Below, in pieces: positions 50,979-60,532 of a DNA stretch of 64,000 nt. Source of the stretch: Alphaproteobacteria bacterium (GTDB lineage: Bacteria; Myxococcota_A; UBA796; UBA2385); assembly GCA_020632755.1 (NCBI GenBank), contig JACKEY010000008.1, positions 182,990 to 246,989 of the forward strand, in the 5' to 3' direction. A program made the translations under genes and the position numbers. The notes under the pieces were generated by a model. The model did not search any database and had not been told where the DNA came from. It worked only from the letters and a program-made list of their open reading frames with translations. The first letter of the stretch is position 1. Each line of letters starts with the position of its first letter.

Positions 50979-52709
50979 CTACTCGAGGACGACGGTGCCC
51001 TGGAGGCGGATCCAGGTCCGGGCCTGGTTGTCCTGGTACTGGCTGCCCGGCAGGCCGAACTCGCGGCCCTCGGCGAGACTGTACATGCTGACGGGCACCG
51101 TTCCCGCGGCCAGGGTCGACAGCTCGCCGGCCTGGAAGCAGTGCAGCCCGTCGTCCCAGGGGATCGCGCCGACGTACCCGACCATGCCGTCTTCGACCAT
51201 CGGCCCGGGCTGGCTCTTCGTCCACAACAGCGTGTAGAAGTAGGCGTCGGGGTAGGTCCGCGCTGGCGTCCACTGAAGGCACAGCTCGCCGGCGCGGTTG
51301 ACCCGGTCGTTGCCCCACAGGTCGGGCGCCAGCAGCGCCCAGTCGCTCGGCACCGTCGGCTGCACACCCTCGAGCCGGTAGGCCCCGATGCCCAGCGGCT
51401 CGCCGGGGGTGACGAGGTCGTAGACCTCGTCCACGACGTACTCGGACAGCGAGAGCTCGCGGGCGATGTAGTAGACCGCGCCGCTGCCGGCGTCTTCGAC
51501 CTTCTGCAGGGTGACCGTGTTGCTCGCACTCTCCAGCGTCACCACGTCGCCGGCCGGGAAGGTGCGCGGCCACGGGCAGTCGTCGGCCACATCGTCGCTG
51601 CCGGGGATGGACCAGGACTCGGGCCGATCGTAGGGCCCCGGGCTGCCGAGCTCTTCGAGCGACTCGGTGTCCGGGGCGGGACAGGACGGGTCGAGGGGGA
51701 TGTAGAACATGCAGTAGGCGGTCACGCTCTCGTCGACGGCGCCGGTCTCGTTGTCGATGTCCCGGTCGACGTGGAAGCGCAGGTCGATGGCGACATCTTC
51801 GATGGACCAGGGGCCGGTGGTCACCGTGGTGGCGTCGACGATGGTCACGCCCTCGGTGCCGGTCAGCACCAGCACGTCGCGTGGCCCCGGCAGGGCCGCA
51901 TTGCTCACGCTGATCTGGCCGACCAGGGTGTCGGCGTCGATGACGGTGACGCTGTCCAGCACGATGTCGTTGGACTCGCCGAAGGCATCGGAGAACCGCA
52001 GCGTCGGCAGCTCCGCCGTGAAGTCCGTGCCCCGGGCCTCGACCTTGATGCTGACGACATCGCCCTGGGCGACCTCGGCCGGGCTGAACTCGGCGGCCAG
52101 GGACAGCCGGTCGACCAGGAAGGCGTCGGCCGCGAGAAGCGTGTCGCCGCCCGGGCCCACCATGCGCACGTCGCGGCGTCCGGGCGCGGCATCCGGGGAG
52201 ATGGACACCAGGGCCACCGCCGCTTCGGCGCCGAGCACCGTGAACTCCAGCACCTCGATCTCGTCGCCGAAGGACGGAAACCAGCTGCCTTCGTCCCAGG
52301 CCGTGCGCCGGCCCAGCAGCGAGAGCTCGACGGTCTCGCCGATCCGCCCGCGTTCGGGCGCGACGCTCATGCTCTCGGCGATGACCGTCACCGCGTCCTC
52401 GAGCACCACCTCGCGGCCCTCGATGGTCAGCACCAGGTCGCGGGGGCCGAGGGCGGCATCCTCGGCCACGTCCACGAAGGCGCGGGCCCCGAACACGTCG
52501 TCCACGTCCACCTGCCGGACGTCGATGCCCTCGCCCGCGTCCAGCAGGGTGTCGCCGAAGGAGAAGGCCGAGGCCGTGGCCGACAGGTCGAGCTCGACCT
52601 GGGTGCCCTGGCCGACCTCGTCGGGGTGCACGGAGATCACGGCCGCCGCCGCCGCGGGATCCGCGGCCCCGGGGTCCTTGCAGGCCAGCAGCAGCAGCAG
52701 GGGGAGCAC
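50979..52709 (-). CDS. lipoprotein with IPT/TIG-like immunoglobulin repeats
   Basis: 576 aa, GTG start. Signal MLPLLLLLAC with Cys10. Three or so repeats of about 95 residues have the IPT/TIG pattern: ISVHPDEVGQGTQVELDLSA, MSVAPERGRIGETVELSLLG, AAEFSPAEVAQGDVVSIKVE, each ending in a PGxRDVxxxG or PRDLVLTIEG strand. The C-terminal half (about residues 320-576) is beta-rich with several Cys, probably disulphide bonded, and no known motif. A surface adhesion or carbohydrate-binding role is likely. Confidence 0.78.
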   Translation of the reverse strand: MLPLLLLLACKDPGAADPAAAAAVISVHPDEVGQGTQVELDLSATASAFSFGDTLLDAGEGIDVRQVDVDDVFGARAFVDVAEDAALGPRDLVLTIEGREVVLEDAVTVIAESMSVAPERGRIGETVELSLLGRRTAWDEGSWFPSFGDEIEVLEFTVLGAEAAVALVSISPDAAPGRRDVRMVGPGGDTLLAADAFLVDRLSLAAEFSPAEVAQGDVVSIKVEARGTDFTAELPTLRFSDAFGESNDIVLDSVTVIDADTLVGQISVSNAALPGPRDVLVLTGTEGVTIVDATTVTTGPWSIEDVAIDLRFHVDRDIDNETGAVDESVTAYCMFYIPLDPSCPAPDTESLEELGSPGPYDRPESWSIPGSDDVADDCPWPRTFPAGDVVTLESASNTVTLQKVEDAGSGAVYYIARELSLSEYVVDEVYDLVTPGEPLGIGAYRLEGVQPTVPSDWALLAPDLWGNDRVNRAGELCLQWTPARTYPDAYFYTLLWTKSQPGPMVEDGMVGYVGAIPWDDGLHCFQAGELSTLAAGTVPVSMYSLAEGREFGLPGSQYQDNQARTWIRLQGTVVLE

Positions 52710-52736
52710 GGCCGGAGCTTAGCGGCGCGGCGGCGC

Positions 52737-52749
52737 CTAGCGCTGCTAG
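52737..52749. repeat. CTAGC-GCT-GCTAG palindrome (copy 4)
   Basis: 14 nt downstream of the stop of the TPR membrane-protein gene and 28 bp upstream of the IPT-like lipoprotein start. Confidence 0.8.
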
Positions 52750-52763
52750 ACCGCGCGGCCGCC

Positions 52764-54860
52764 TCAGCGCCCGCCGAACACCGTGCCTTCGTTGCCGACC
52801 ACGTTGATGAGCCGGAAGCGGCTGCCGCCTTCGGGGCCCCAGGTCCAGACCAGGTCACCGAGCACGGTGCTGGCGACGAGCTCGAGCTGCTCGCCGCCGG
52901 TGGCCCCGTCGAAGTTCTGCACGCTGTCGAAGCGCAGCTCGATCTGGTCGCCGACGATCAGGTTCTCGTCGGCGCTGAACACCTCGTCGCCGTACTGCAG
53001 CCGGAACAGCGGCCGCAGGACCGCGAGCTCCTTGGGCAGGGTGATGGTCACCCCGTCCTTGACCAGGGTCTTCTCGTCGATCTTCAGCTGCGAGCCGGTG
53101 CGCGCGTCCTGGACGATGCGCTGGACCAGGTTGGTCCGGCGCCCGCCGGTGGCGACGGCGCCGCGGGCCTGGGCTTCGGCTGCGGCGGTGGCGTCGACGC
53201 GTCCCTGGCGGAACTCCTCGGCCTCGGCGATCTTGTAGGCGTCGGTGTCGATCCACAGGACCGCTTCGTCGGCCACCAGGATCGCCCGGTGCGTGACGAT
53301 GTCGTCGACGGACTTCACCTTGCCGTGCAGGTCCAGCTCGACGGGGACCGCGCCGTAGGCGGTGATGTCGTGGGGCATCACGGCGGGCTGGGTGTCACCG
53401 GCGACAAAGGTCTCGTAGTCGTCGGCGTGCATGTCGGTGAAGTGCAGCGCCAGCACCAGGGTCGCGTTGTGCAGGGTGCGGCTGCTGCGGTTGTGGACGG
53501 ACACGTCGAGCTTTCCGCCCATCATGGTCGGCTTGACGATCAGGTCCAGGTAGTGGTCTTCGGGGAAGATGCGACGGAAGTCCTCGCCGAGCAGGGCCTG
53601 GCAGAACTCGATGTCCGACAGCAGGAAGTCCCACTGTTCCTGGGTCCGGCGCCGGCTGAAGTGATCCATGACCTTCTGGCGGCCGGCCTCGAAGTCACCG
53701 TTCTCGAAGGCCAGCCGCGCCAGCTGCAGGTCGGGGCTGAAGTAGCCGGCGCCGAGCATGGTGCTCTTGTACAGCTCGATGACGTAGCTGCCCTCGCGGG
53801 TCTTCCGCAGGTAGCTGCGCATCTTGTAGGGATCGAGCATGTCGCCCAGGGCGTCGGCCTGCTTGGGGTAGTAGGCGGCGGCCTGCTGCAGATCGAGCCG
53901 GGCGGCGTCGGTCTGTCCACGTCGGGCCTTGGCCACACCCATCAGCAGGAAGGCGGGTGCGCTGCTGTCGGGGTGGTCCTGGATGTACTGGGCGAGCAGG
54001 GTGTCGACCTCGACCGCGCCCTCGGCGTCGCCGACCCGACCGGTCTCGATGAGCGCCAGCGCCTTGAGCAGGTGGGCCTCGCGTTCGTCGGGGGCCATCG
54101 CGATCGCCTCTTCGGACGCGGCGAGGGTGGTCTCCCAGTCCCCGTTCCAGGCGGCCAGGTAGGCCCGGTCGCGCACCGTGCACAGTCGATCCCACTCGTC
54201 GACGTAGCGGTGGTAGACCTCGGCGTAGTCGACCAGGCTGTCGATGAGGCGATCCTCGAGCTCGCGCTCCTCGCGGCCGAGCTCCATGCGGGCCTCCTGC
54301 CGCTCCCGCAGCTCGTCGAGCAGCTGCTGCGCCTGTTCCTTGTCGATCTCCAGGTTGCCGGTCGGCCCGAGCGGGCCCATGTCGGCTTCGCCGCCGACCA
54401 CCGACAGGGTCATCAGGAGCAGCTCGCTGGTCAGCGACCACATCTCCTCCTGGTCCTCGATCTCCGCCTGCTTGGAGTAGATCTCGAACAGGACGTCCAT
54501 CAGCTTCTTGCGGGCCTGGAGCACCTCGGGCGCGACACCCTGGTAGTCGCGCCGCGCCATGACCCGCAGGTAGTCGCCGAGGTCGTCCGAGCGGTCCAGG
54601 GCCAGGTCGACCTCGTGGATGACCTTGATGGTCTCGTCGATGTCGTAGGCCGGCGCGCGGGCGGCCTCGTCGAGCTTCTCGTAGACCGGGGCGAATTCCT
54701 CTTCCGCCTTCTGGCGCTGGCGCTCCAGTGCGCGGAGCTCGCTGTACTGGCTCCAGCCAGCCCCCGCCGCGACCAGGGCGAGGACGATGCCCGCGCCGAT
54801 CAGCAGGGGCTTGCTGCAGCCACCCGCGGCGGCCGGGGTCGAGGGGGTCTCGGTGGACAT
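52764..54860 (-). CDS. TPR membrane-anchored protein
   Basis: 698 aa from ATG 54860 (GGGAG upstream; an earlier GTG at 54884 is less likely). A short Cys-containing cytoplasmic head, one transmembrane helix (PLLIGAGIVLALVAAGAG, about 18-35), then a charged coiled coil (ELRALERQRQKAEEEF). Residues 200-420 are TPR-like (TLAASEEAIAMAPDEREAHL, ARLDLQQAAAYYPKQADAL). The last 250 residues are beta-rich (LDVSVHNRSSRTLHNATLVL). First gene of the minus-strand envelope run; likely a scaffold. No enzyme motif seen. Confidence 0.78.
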   Translation of the reverse strand: MSTETPSTPAAAGGCSKPLLIGAGIVLALVAAGAGWSQYSELRALERQRQKAEEEFAPVYEKLDEAARAPAYDIDETIKVIHEVDLALDRSDDLGDYLRVMARRDYQGVAPEVLQARKKLMDVLFEIYSKQAEIEDQEEMWSLTSELLLMTLSVVGGEADMGPLGPTGNLEIDKEQAQQLLDELRERQEARMELGREERELEDRLIDSLVDYAEVYHRYVDEWDRLCTVRDRAYLAAWNGDWETTLAASEEAIAMAPDEREAHLLKALALIETGRVGDAEGAVEVDTLLAQYIQDHPDSSAPAFLLMGVAKARRGQTDAARLDLQQAAAYYPKQADALGDMLDPYKMRSYLRKTREGSYVIELYKSTMLGAGYFSPDLQLARLAFENGDFEAGRQKVMDHFSRRRTQEQWDFLLSDIEFCQALLGEDFRRIFPEDHYLDLIVKPTMMGGKLDVSVHNRSSRTLHNATLVLALHFTDMHADDYETFVAGDTQPAVMPHDITAYGAVPVELDLHGKVKSVDDIVTHRAILVADEAVLWIDTDAYKIAEAEEFRQGRVDATAAAEAQARGAVATGGRRTNLVQRIVQDARTGSQLKIDEKTLVKDGVTITLPKELAVLRPLFRLQYGDEVFSADENLIVGDQIELRFDSVQNFDGATGGEQLELVASTVLGDLVWTWGPEGGSRFRLINVVGNEGTVFGGR

Positions 54861-54940
54861 GCGGTCTCCCGGGGAACGGACCACGAGACGACCCTATGCC
54901 GCCCGGCATTTCGTCGCTGCATCCGTGGAGAAACCATTGC

Positions 54941-54953
54941 CTAGCGTTGCTAG
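54941..54953. repeat. CTAGC-GTT-GCTAG palindrome (copy 5)
   Basis: 23 nt downstream of the response-regulator stop and 80 bp upstream of the TPR membrane-protein start. Confidence 0.8.
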
Positions 54954-54976
54954 GTCGCTGGGATCGTGCCGGCGCT

Positions 54977-56310
<1,334 letters not shown>

Positions 56311-56311
<1 letters not shown>

Positions 56312-57498
56312 CAGGACTCCGGGATGGTGGCGGTGAAGCAGGCGCCCCCACCGGGCGCGTCGTCCACGGTCAGGGTGCCACCGTGCAGCTGCACGATGCG
56401 GCGGGCGACGGCCAGGCCGAGGCCCGTGCCGCGGGTGCGGCCGGTGTGGAAGGGGGCGAAGATGGTCTCGCGCTGGTCGGCCGGCACGCCGGGGCCGTGG
56501 TCCCGCACGGTCAGCCGCAGGGCGCCGGCGACGCGGTCGGCGGCGAGCTCGACGGTCCCGTCCGGATCGGCCTGCAGCGCGTTGTCGACCAGGTTGTCCA
56601 GCACCTGCCGCAGCCGCAGCGGATCGACCGAGGCCCGCAGCTCCGCGCAGCGCACCTCGACCCGGTCGCGCCCCTCGGCGACCTGGGCCAGCAGCTCGGC
56701 CAGCGCGGTCGGCTGGCGATCGACCTGGGTGCTGCGGGCGAAGTCCAGCAGGCTGTTGGTGAGCGCCTCGAGCCGCTCGGCCTCGGACACCACGCGGGCC
56801 GCGCGCCGCTCCAGCGGGGCCTGGCCCTCGACCAGCTCGCCGAGCAGCTGGGCGTGCCCCTTGAGCGAGGCGAGGGGGTTCCGGATCTCGTGGGCGAGGA
56901 CCGCCGACATCTGGCCCAGGGCCGCGAGGTGCCGGGCCTGCTCCAGGTCGCGCTCGGCGGCCGCCGCGCGGTGCTGGCTGCGGCTCGCGAGTGCCGCGAC
57001 CAACACCAGCAGCAGCGCCGCGGCGCCGGATGCCAGCCGCGACCGCTGCGAGCGGGTGCGCAGGTCCAGGGCGGCGACGGGGTGGTACTCGATCACCAGG
57101 GCGGGCCGGGCGCGATCCTGGCTGCTGCGGGGCATGCCGCCCGGGGTCGGGGGCCCCGCGGTGACCCGGCCCGGCTCGCCGGGGGGCACGAAGAACCGGA
57201 CCGTGTCCTGCAGCGGCAGCACCCGGTGGTCGGGGTCCGGCAGCCGCTCGTCGCCGGGCGTGCCGGCCTGGTCCGAGAGCGCCCCGCCGGGGCCCAGCAC
57301 GCCGACCCACACGAGCCCGTCCTCGGCGCGATCCTCGACCACCTGGTCCAGCCCGCCGCTGCCCAGCGACTGGTGCACCTGGCGGCCCAGCAGCTCGCCC
57401 TGGGCCTGGGTCAGCTCGCGGGCCCGCTCGACCACGCCCCGGTGGTTCCACTCGGCCGCGCCCACCAGCAGCACCGCGGCCAGCAGGGCCACGCCCAC
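56311..57498 (-). CDS. sensor histidine kinase, partner of the NtrC-type regulator
   Basis: 395 aa from GTG 57498. An in-frame CTG at 57531 after GGAGG would add LSSSPLVRFGP and give a positive residue before the first membrane helix, so the true start may be CTG. Two transmembrane helices (VALLAAVLLVGA; ASGAAALLLVLVAAL) enclose a periplasmic sensor of about 120 residues. H-box LAHEIRNPLASLKGH, N-box NLVDNALQA, G boxes DHGPGVP and GTGLGLAVA. NtrB-like architecture, coupled to the regulator gene. Confidence 0.92.
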
Positions 57499-57556
57499 GG
57501 GACCGAACCGGACGAGGGGGGACGAGGACAGCGGGGCCTCCGGGGAGAGGCGCAGA

Positions 57557-58496
57557 CTACCCGGTCGGGGGCAGCGGAGCGTCGAAGGCCAGGGACAGCC
57601 CGGCGTCCAGCGCCGGATCGGTCAGGGCATCGAGCCAGGCGGCCGGCAGGCGGACCGCCGGCAGGATGCGGGCCACCGGCGCGAGGGCTTCCAGCACCTG
57701 GGCGAGGGCCCGCCGGGTGACCGGGGCGAGGGGCGAGGCGAGGGCCTGTTCGAGACGACGGGCCGCCGAAGCCTCCAGCGAGGCGCCCCCCGAGCCGGGG
57801 GAGGGAGACCGCAGCGCATCGTCGAGGCGACCGACAGCATCGGCCGGCAGGCGCACCCGAGAGAGGCGCCAGTCCGGCTGACAGGCCGCACGCAGCTCTG
57901 CGCTGCTCAGGTGCAGGCGCCCTCCCTGCCGAGCCGCCGTGGTCTTCACCTCGATCGGTGACAGGGCGGTGCCCAGATCGAACGGCGCGAACCAGCCGGG
58001 GCCCCAGGGCACGCCGAGCGCGCGCTGGACCACCCACTCGCCGGCGAAGCCGACCAGCGCGTCCCGTCGCGACGGGTGCGGCGACCGGCCCCGAGCGCAC
58101 GCTCACCCAGACCGCCTCCGGGTTCCAGCCGCGCCCGACCCGAAGGGGCCACAGCCGCAGGCCCGCGGGAGCACCCTCACCCGGATCGCCGTCGAGCGCG
58201 GCGCCTGGCCGGCCGGCCTGCTCCCACGCGCCGACGGCCCGCTGGTGCGCCGCCGGGAGCGAGCGCCCCTCGCCCGGATGCAAGGCGACGCTGAGGTCCA
58301 GGCTCAGCCGACCGTCGGCCAGCCGGTCCCAGGAGAGCGAGAGCCAGACCGGGCCGTCGCCCCAACACCAGCCTTCGGCGGAGACCCCGTCGGGCTCGAG
58401 CTCGGTCGCATCGTCCAGGCCCACCTGCAGGCCCACCGCCATGGCTTCGAAGGCGGCGCTGGCCCGCACCTTCTGGAGCAGCTCCGCCCCGCTCAC
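57557..58496 (-). pseudogene. frameshifted EVK-nuclease-like gene (DUF3883/PD-(D/E)XK-like)
   Basis: Two adjacent reading frames make one protein. The 5' part starts at GTG 58496, overlapping the yjbQ stop by 4 nt, and reads VSGAELLQKVRASAAFEAM through NPEAVWVSVRSGPVA. Sense then continues in the next frame as RRDALVGFAGEWVVQ, FAPFDLGTALSPIEVKTT and LHLSSAELRAA. The switch is near 58060-58095. The span is 940 nt, one more than a multiple of three, which fits a single-base indel. Motif E-V-K followed by a Ser-x-x-E-Leu helix is typical of the DUF3883 / Mrr-like nuclease fold found in defence-linked proteins. It may be a real pseudogene, a sequencing error or, less likely, a programmed frameshift. 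Confidence 0.65.
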
Positions 58497-58912
58497 GCCC
58501 ACACCGTCACTGTCACCCGCCGGCCCCCGGCGTGGTCGCGGTGTTCCCACAGGTAGACACCCTGCCAGGTCCCGAGCGCCAGGCGGCCGTCGGTGACCGG
58601 AATGGTCAGGCTGCAGCCGGTCAGCGCCGCCTTGACGTGGGCCGACATGTCGTCGGGGCCCTCGGCGGTGTGGGTGAACAGCGGGTCGCCGTCGCGGACC
58701 AGCCGCGAGAGGAAGGCCTCGAGGTCGACCTGCACGTCGCGATCGGCGTTCTCCTGGATGGTCAGGCTGGCCGAGGTGTGGTGCAGGAAGACGTGGCAGA
58801 GGCCGGTGCGGAGGCCGGCGGAGGACACCGCGGCGGCGATCCGACCAGTGATCTCGGAGAGGCCCCGGCGGGCGGGCGGCAGGGAGAGGACGACCTGGTG
58901 CATGGCGGGCAT
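58493..58912 (-). CDS. yjbQ: YjbQ/UPF0047 family protein (secondary thiamine-phosphate synthase)
   Basis: 139 aa from ATG 58912, the family's usual length; a second ATG at 58903 is possible. Marks of the family: FLHHTSASLTIQENAD (His and Asn of the active site), AEGPDDMSAHVKAALTG and LGTWQGVYLWEHRDHAG with two His near the end. Members can make thiamine phosphate in the test tube; the real role is unsettled. Divergent from gluQ by 22 bp. Confidence 0.93.
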   Translation of the reverse strand: MPAMHQVVLSLPPARRGLSEITGRIAAAVSSAGLRTGLCHVFLHHTSASLTIQENADRDVQVDLEAFLSRLVRDGDPLFTHTAEGPDDMSAHVKAALTGCSLTIPVTDGRLALGTWQGVYLWEHRDHAGGRRVTVTVWA

Positions 58913-58934
58913 GTAGCCCGGATAGGCCAGCAGC

Positions 58935-59774
58935 ATGCCTCCCTCGACCATCGGCCGCCTGGCTCCGACCCCCTCGGGGCACCTGCACCTGGGCAATGCG
59001 CTGGCATTCGGGGCGGCCTGGCTGTCGGTGCGCGACGAAGGCGGTCGGCTGCTGCTGCGGGTCGAGGACCTGGACCGGGGCCGGGCGCGGGAGGAGGTGG
59101 CCGAGGGCCAGCGCCACGACCTGCGCTGGCTGGGCATCGAGTGGGACGAGGAGGTGCCCGCGCAGTCGACGCGCGTATACCCCCTGGACGGCCTGCCGAC
59201 CTATCGCTGCGACTGTTCACGAAAGCGGCGACGCGAGGGTCTGTGCACCTGCCGGCACGACGGGGGCACGGCCGGAGTCTGGCGCTTCGCCTGCCCGCCG
59301 GGCCCGGTGACCTACACCGACGAGTGGCAGGGGGAACAGACCTGGGACTGCGGCGACGACCCGGTGGTCCGCCGGCGCGACGGCGAGGCCGCCTACCCCC
59401 ACGCGGTCGTGGTCGACGACCACCGGGACGGCGTCACCCAGGTCGTGCGCGGTGCGGATCTGCTGCAGGCCACGGTGGTCCAGATCCGCATCCAGCAGGC
59501 GCTGGGGCTGCCCACCCCCCGGTACCGCCACGTGCCCATGCTGCTGGGCGCGGACGGGCGCAAGCTGTCCAAGTCCCACGGCAGCGACGAGATCCGGGCG
59601 CTGCGCGACCGCGGCTGGACCCCCGACCGGGTCTGGGCGGCGATCCTGCCCTGCCTGGGGCTGCCGCCGGTCCACCTGCACGAGGCCGTCGGACTGCTGG
59701 CCAAGACCATCGTTCCCGCGGGACCGTTCGCCTTCGACGCCGAGGCCCGGCCGGTGCCCCTGCCGCCGGCCTGA
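58935..59774 (+). CDS. gluQ: glutamyl-Q tRNA(Asp) synthetase
   Basis: 279 aa, a glutamyl-tRNA synthetase catalytic core without anticodon domain. HIGH-type motif HLHLGNAL (His16, His18), class I core RVEDLDRGR, zinc-binding CDCSRKRRREGLCTC (C-x-C ... C-x-C), and KLSKSHG for KMSKS. It attaches glutamate to queuosine of tRNA-Asp. Short C-terminus as expected. Confidence 0.95.
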   Translation: MPPSTIGRLAPTPSGHLHLGNALAFGAAWLSVRDEGGRLLLRVEDLDRGRAREEVAEGQRHDLRWLGIEWDEEVPAQSTRVYPLDGLPTYRCDCSRKRRREGLCTCRHDGGTAGVWRFACPPGPVTYTDEWQGEQTWDCGDDPVVRRRDGEAAYPHAVVVDDHRDGVTQVVRGADLLQATVVQIRIQQALGLPTPRYRHVPMLLGADGRKLSKSHGSDEIRALRDRGWTPDRVWAAILPCLGLPPVHLHEAVGLLAKTIVPAGPFAFDAEARPVPLPPA

Positions 59775-59797
59775 CCGGCCCTCTCGGCCGCGTCTGT

Positions 59798-60532
59798 TCA
59801 GGCCGGCTTGATCAGCCGGAACAGGATGAACGAAGGCATGCGCCGCAGCCGCCGCACTCCCTCGGGGTCGATGTGTTCGCCCACGTCCAGCGGCAGGGGC
59901 TCGTGCAGGCGATCGACCTGGAAGCCACTGTCCCGGAACACGGTGAACAGACCTTCCAGGCTCTGGTGCCAGAACCGGACGGCGACCAGCCCCTCCTTCA
60001 CCCCGGGCACCTTCCACTGTTCGTGGATCTCCCGGTGGGCGAAGTAGCTGTCGTCCGGGTGGTGGTGGAAGGTGTCCATCGGGTGGTGCGTGGACAGTGC
60101 CACGAAGCCGCCGGGACGCAGCACCCGGAACAGCTCGGCCATGGTCGGGCCCCAGTCCCGCAGGTAGTGCAGACAGAGCGAGGCGGTGACGCCGTCACAG
60201 CAGCCGTCGGCCAGGGGCAGGGGCGCGGCGAAGTCGTGCTGGATCAGGCGCGCGCCGGCCGACAGCTCGCGCCGCGCCAGGGCCAGCAGCTCGGCGCTGC
60301 GATCGAGGCCGGTCACGCGGGCGCCCCGGCGCTCCAGCTCGATCCCGAGCGGTCCGGCGCCGCAGCCCAGGTCCAGCACGGCCTTGCCCCGCACGTCCGG
60401 GAGCAGCGACAGCAGGGCCGGCCGCTCGTAGGCCGCGTTGTAGAGCCCGGCGGCGCTCTTGCGGGCGTACTCGCGGGCGTGCCGCGTGTAGAGCGGCAGG
60501 TCCGCGGACTTGGGGCCGTTGTCCGGGCTCAT
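59798..60532 (-). CDS. class I SAM-dependent methyltransferase
   Basis: 244 aa from ATG 60532, overlapping the stop of the upstream fusion gene as ATGA, so translation is coupled. SAM motif I VLDLGCGAGPLGIEL, acidic loop GLDRS, motif around QHDFAAPLP and LHYLRDW, and post motif RVLRPGGFVALSTHHP. The pattern resembles UbiE/COQ5-like small-molecule methyltransferases. Substrate unknown; its tie to the ferritin-like/ATP-grasp protein is the best clue. Confidence 0.9.
   Translation of the reverse strand: MSPDNGPKSADLPLYTRHAREYARKSAAGLYNAAYERPALLSLLPDVRGKAVLDLGCGAGPLGIELERRGARVTGLDRSAELLALARRELSAGARLIQHDFAAPLPLADGCCDGVTASLCLHYLRDWGPTMAELFRVLRPGGFVALSTHHPMDTFHHHPDDSYFAHREIHEQWKVPGVKEGLVAVRFWHQSLEGLFTVFRDSGFQVDRLHEPLPLDVGEHIDPEGVRRLRRMPSFILFRLIKPA

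Noticed and set aside
48897..54944. Long plus-strand open frame over the minus-strand lipoprotein run
   Set aside because: Antisense shadow; the minus-strand genes have lipoboxes and ribosome binding sites.
58060..58095. Programmed ribosomal frameshift in the EVK-nuclease-like gene
   Set aside because: No slippery heptamer or clear downstream structure seen; mutation or read error is simpler.
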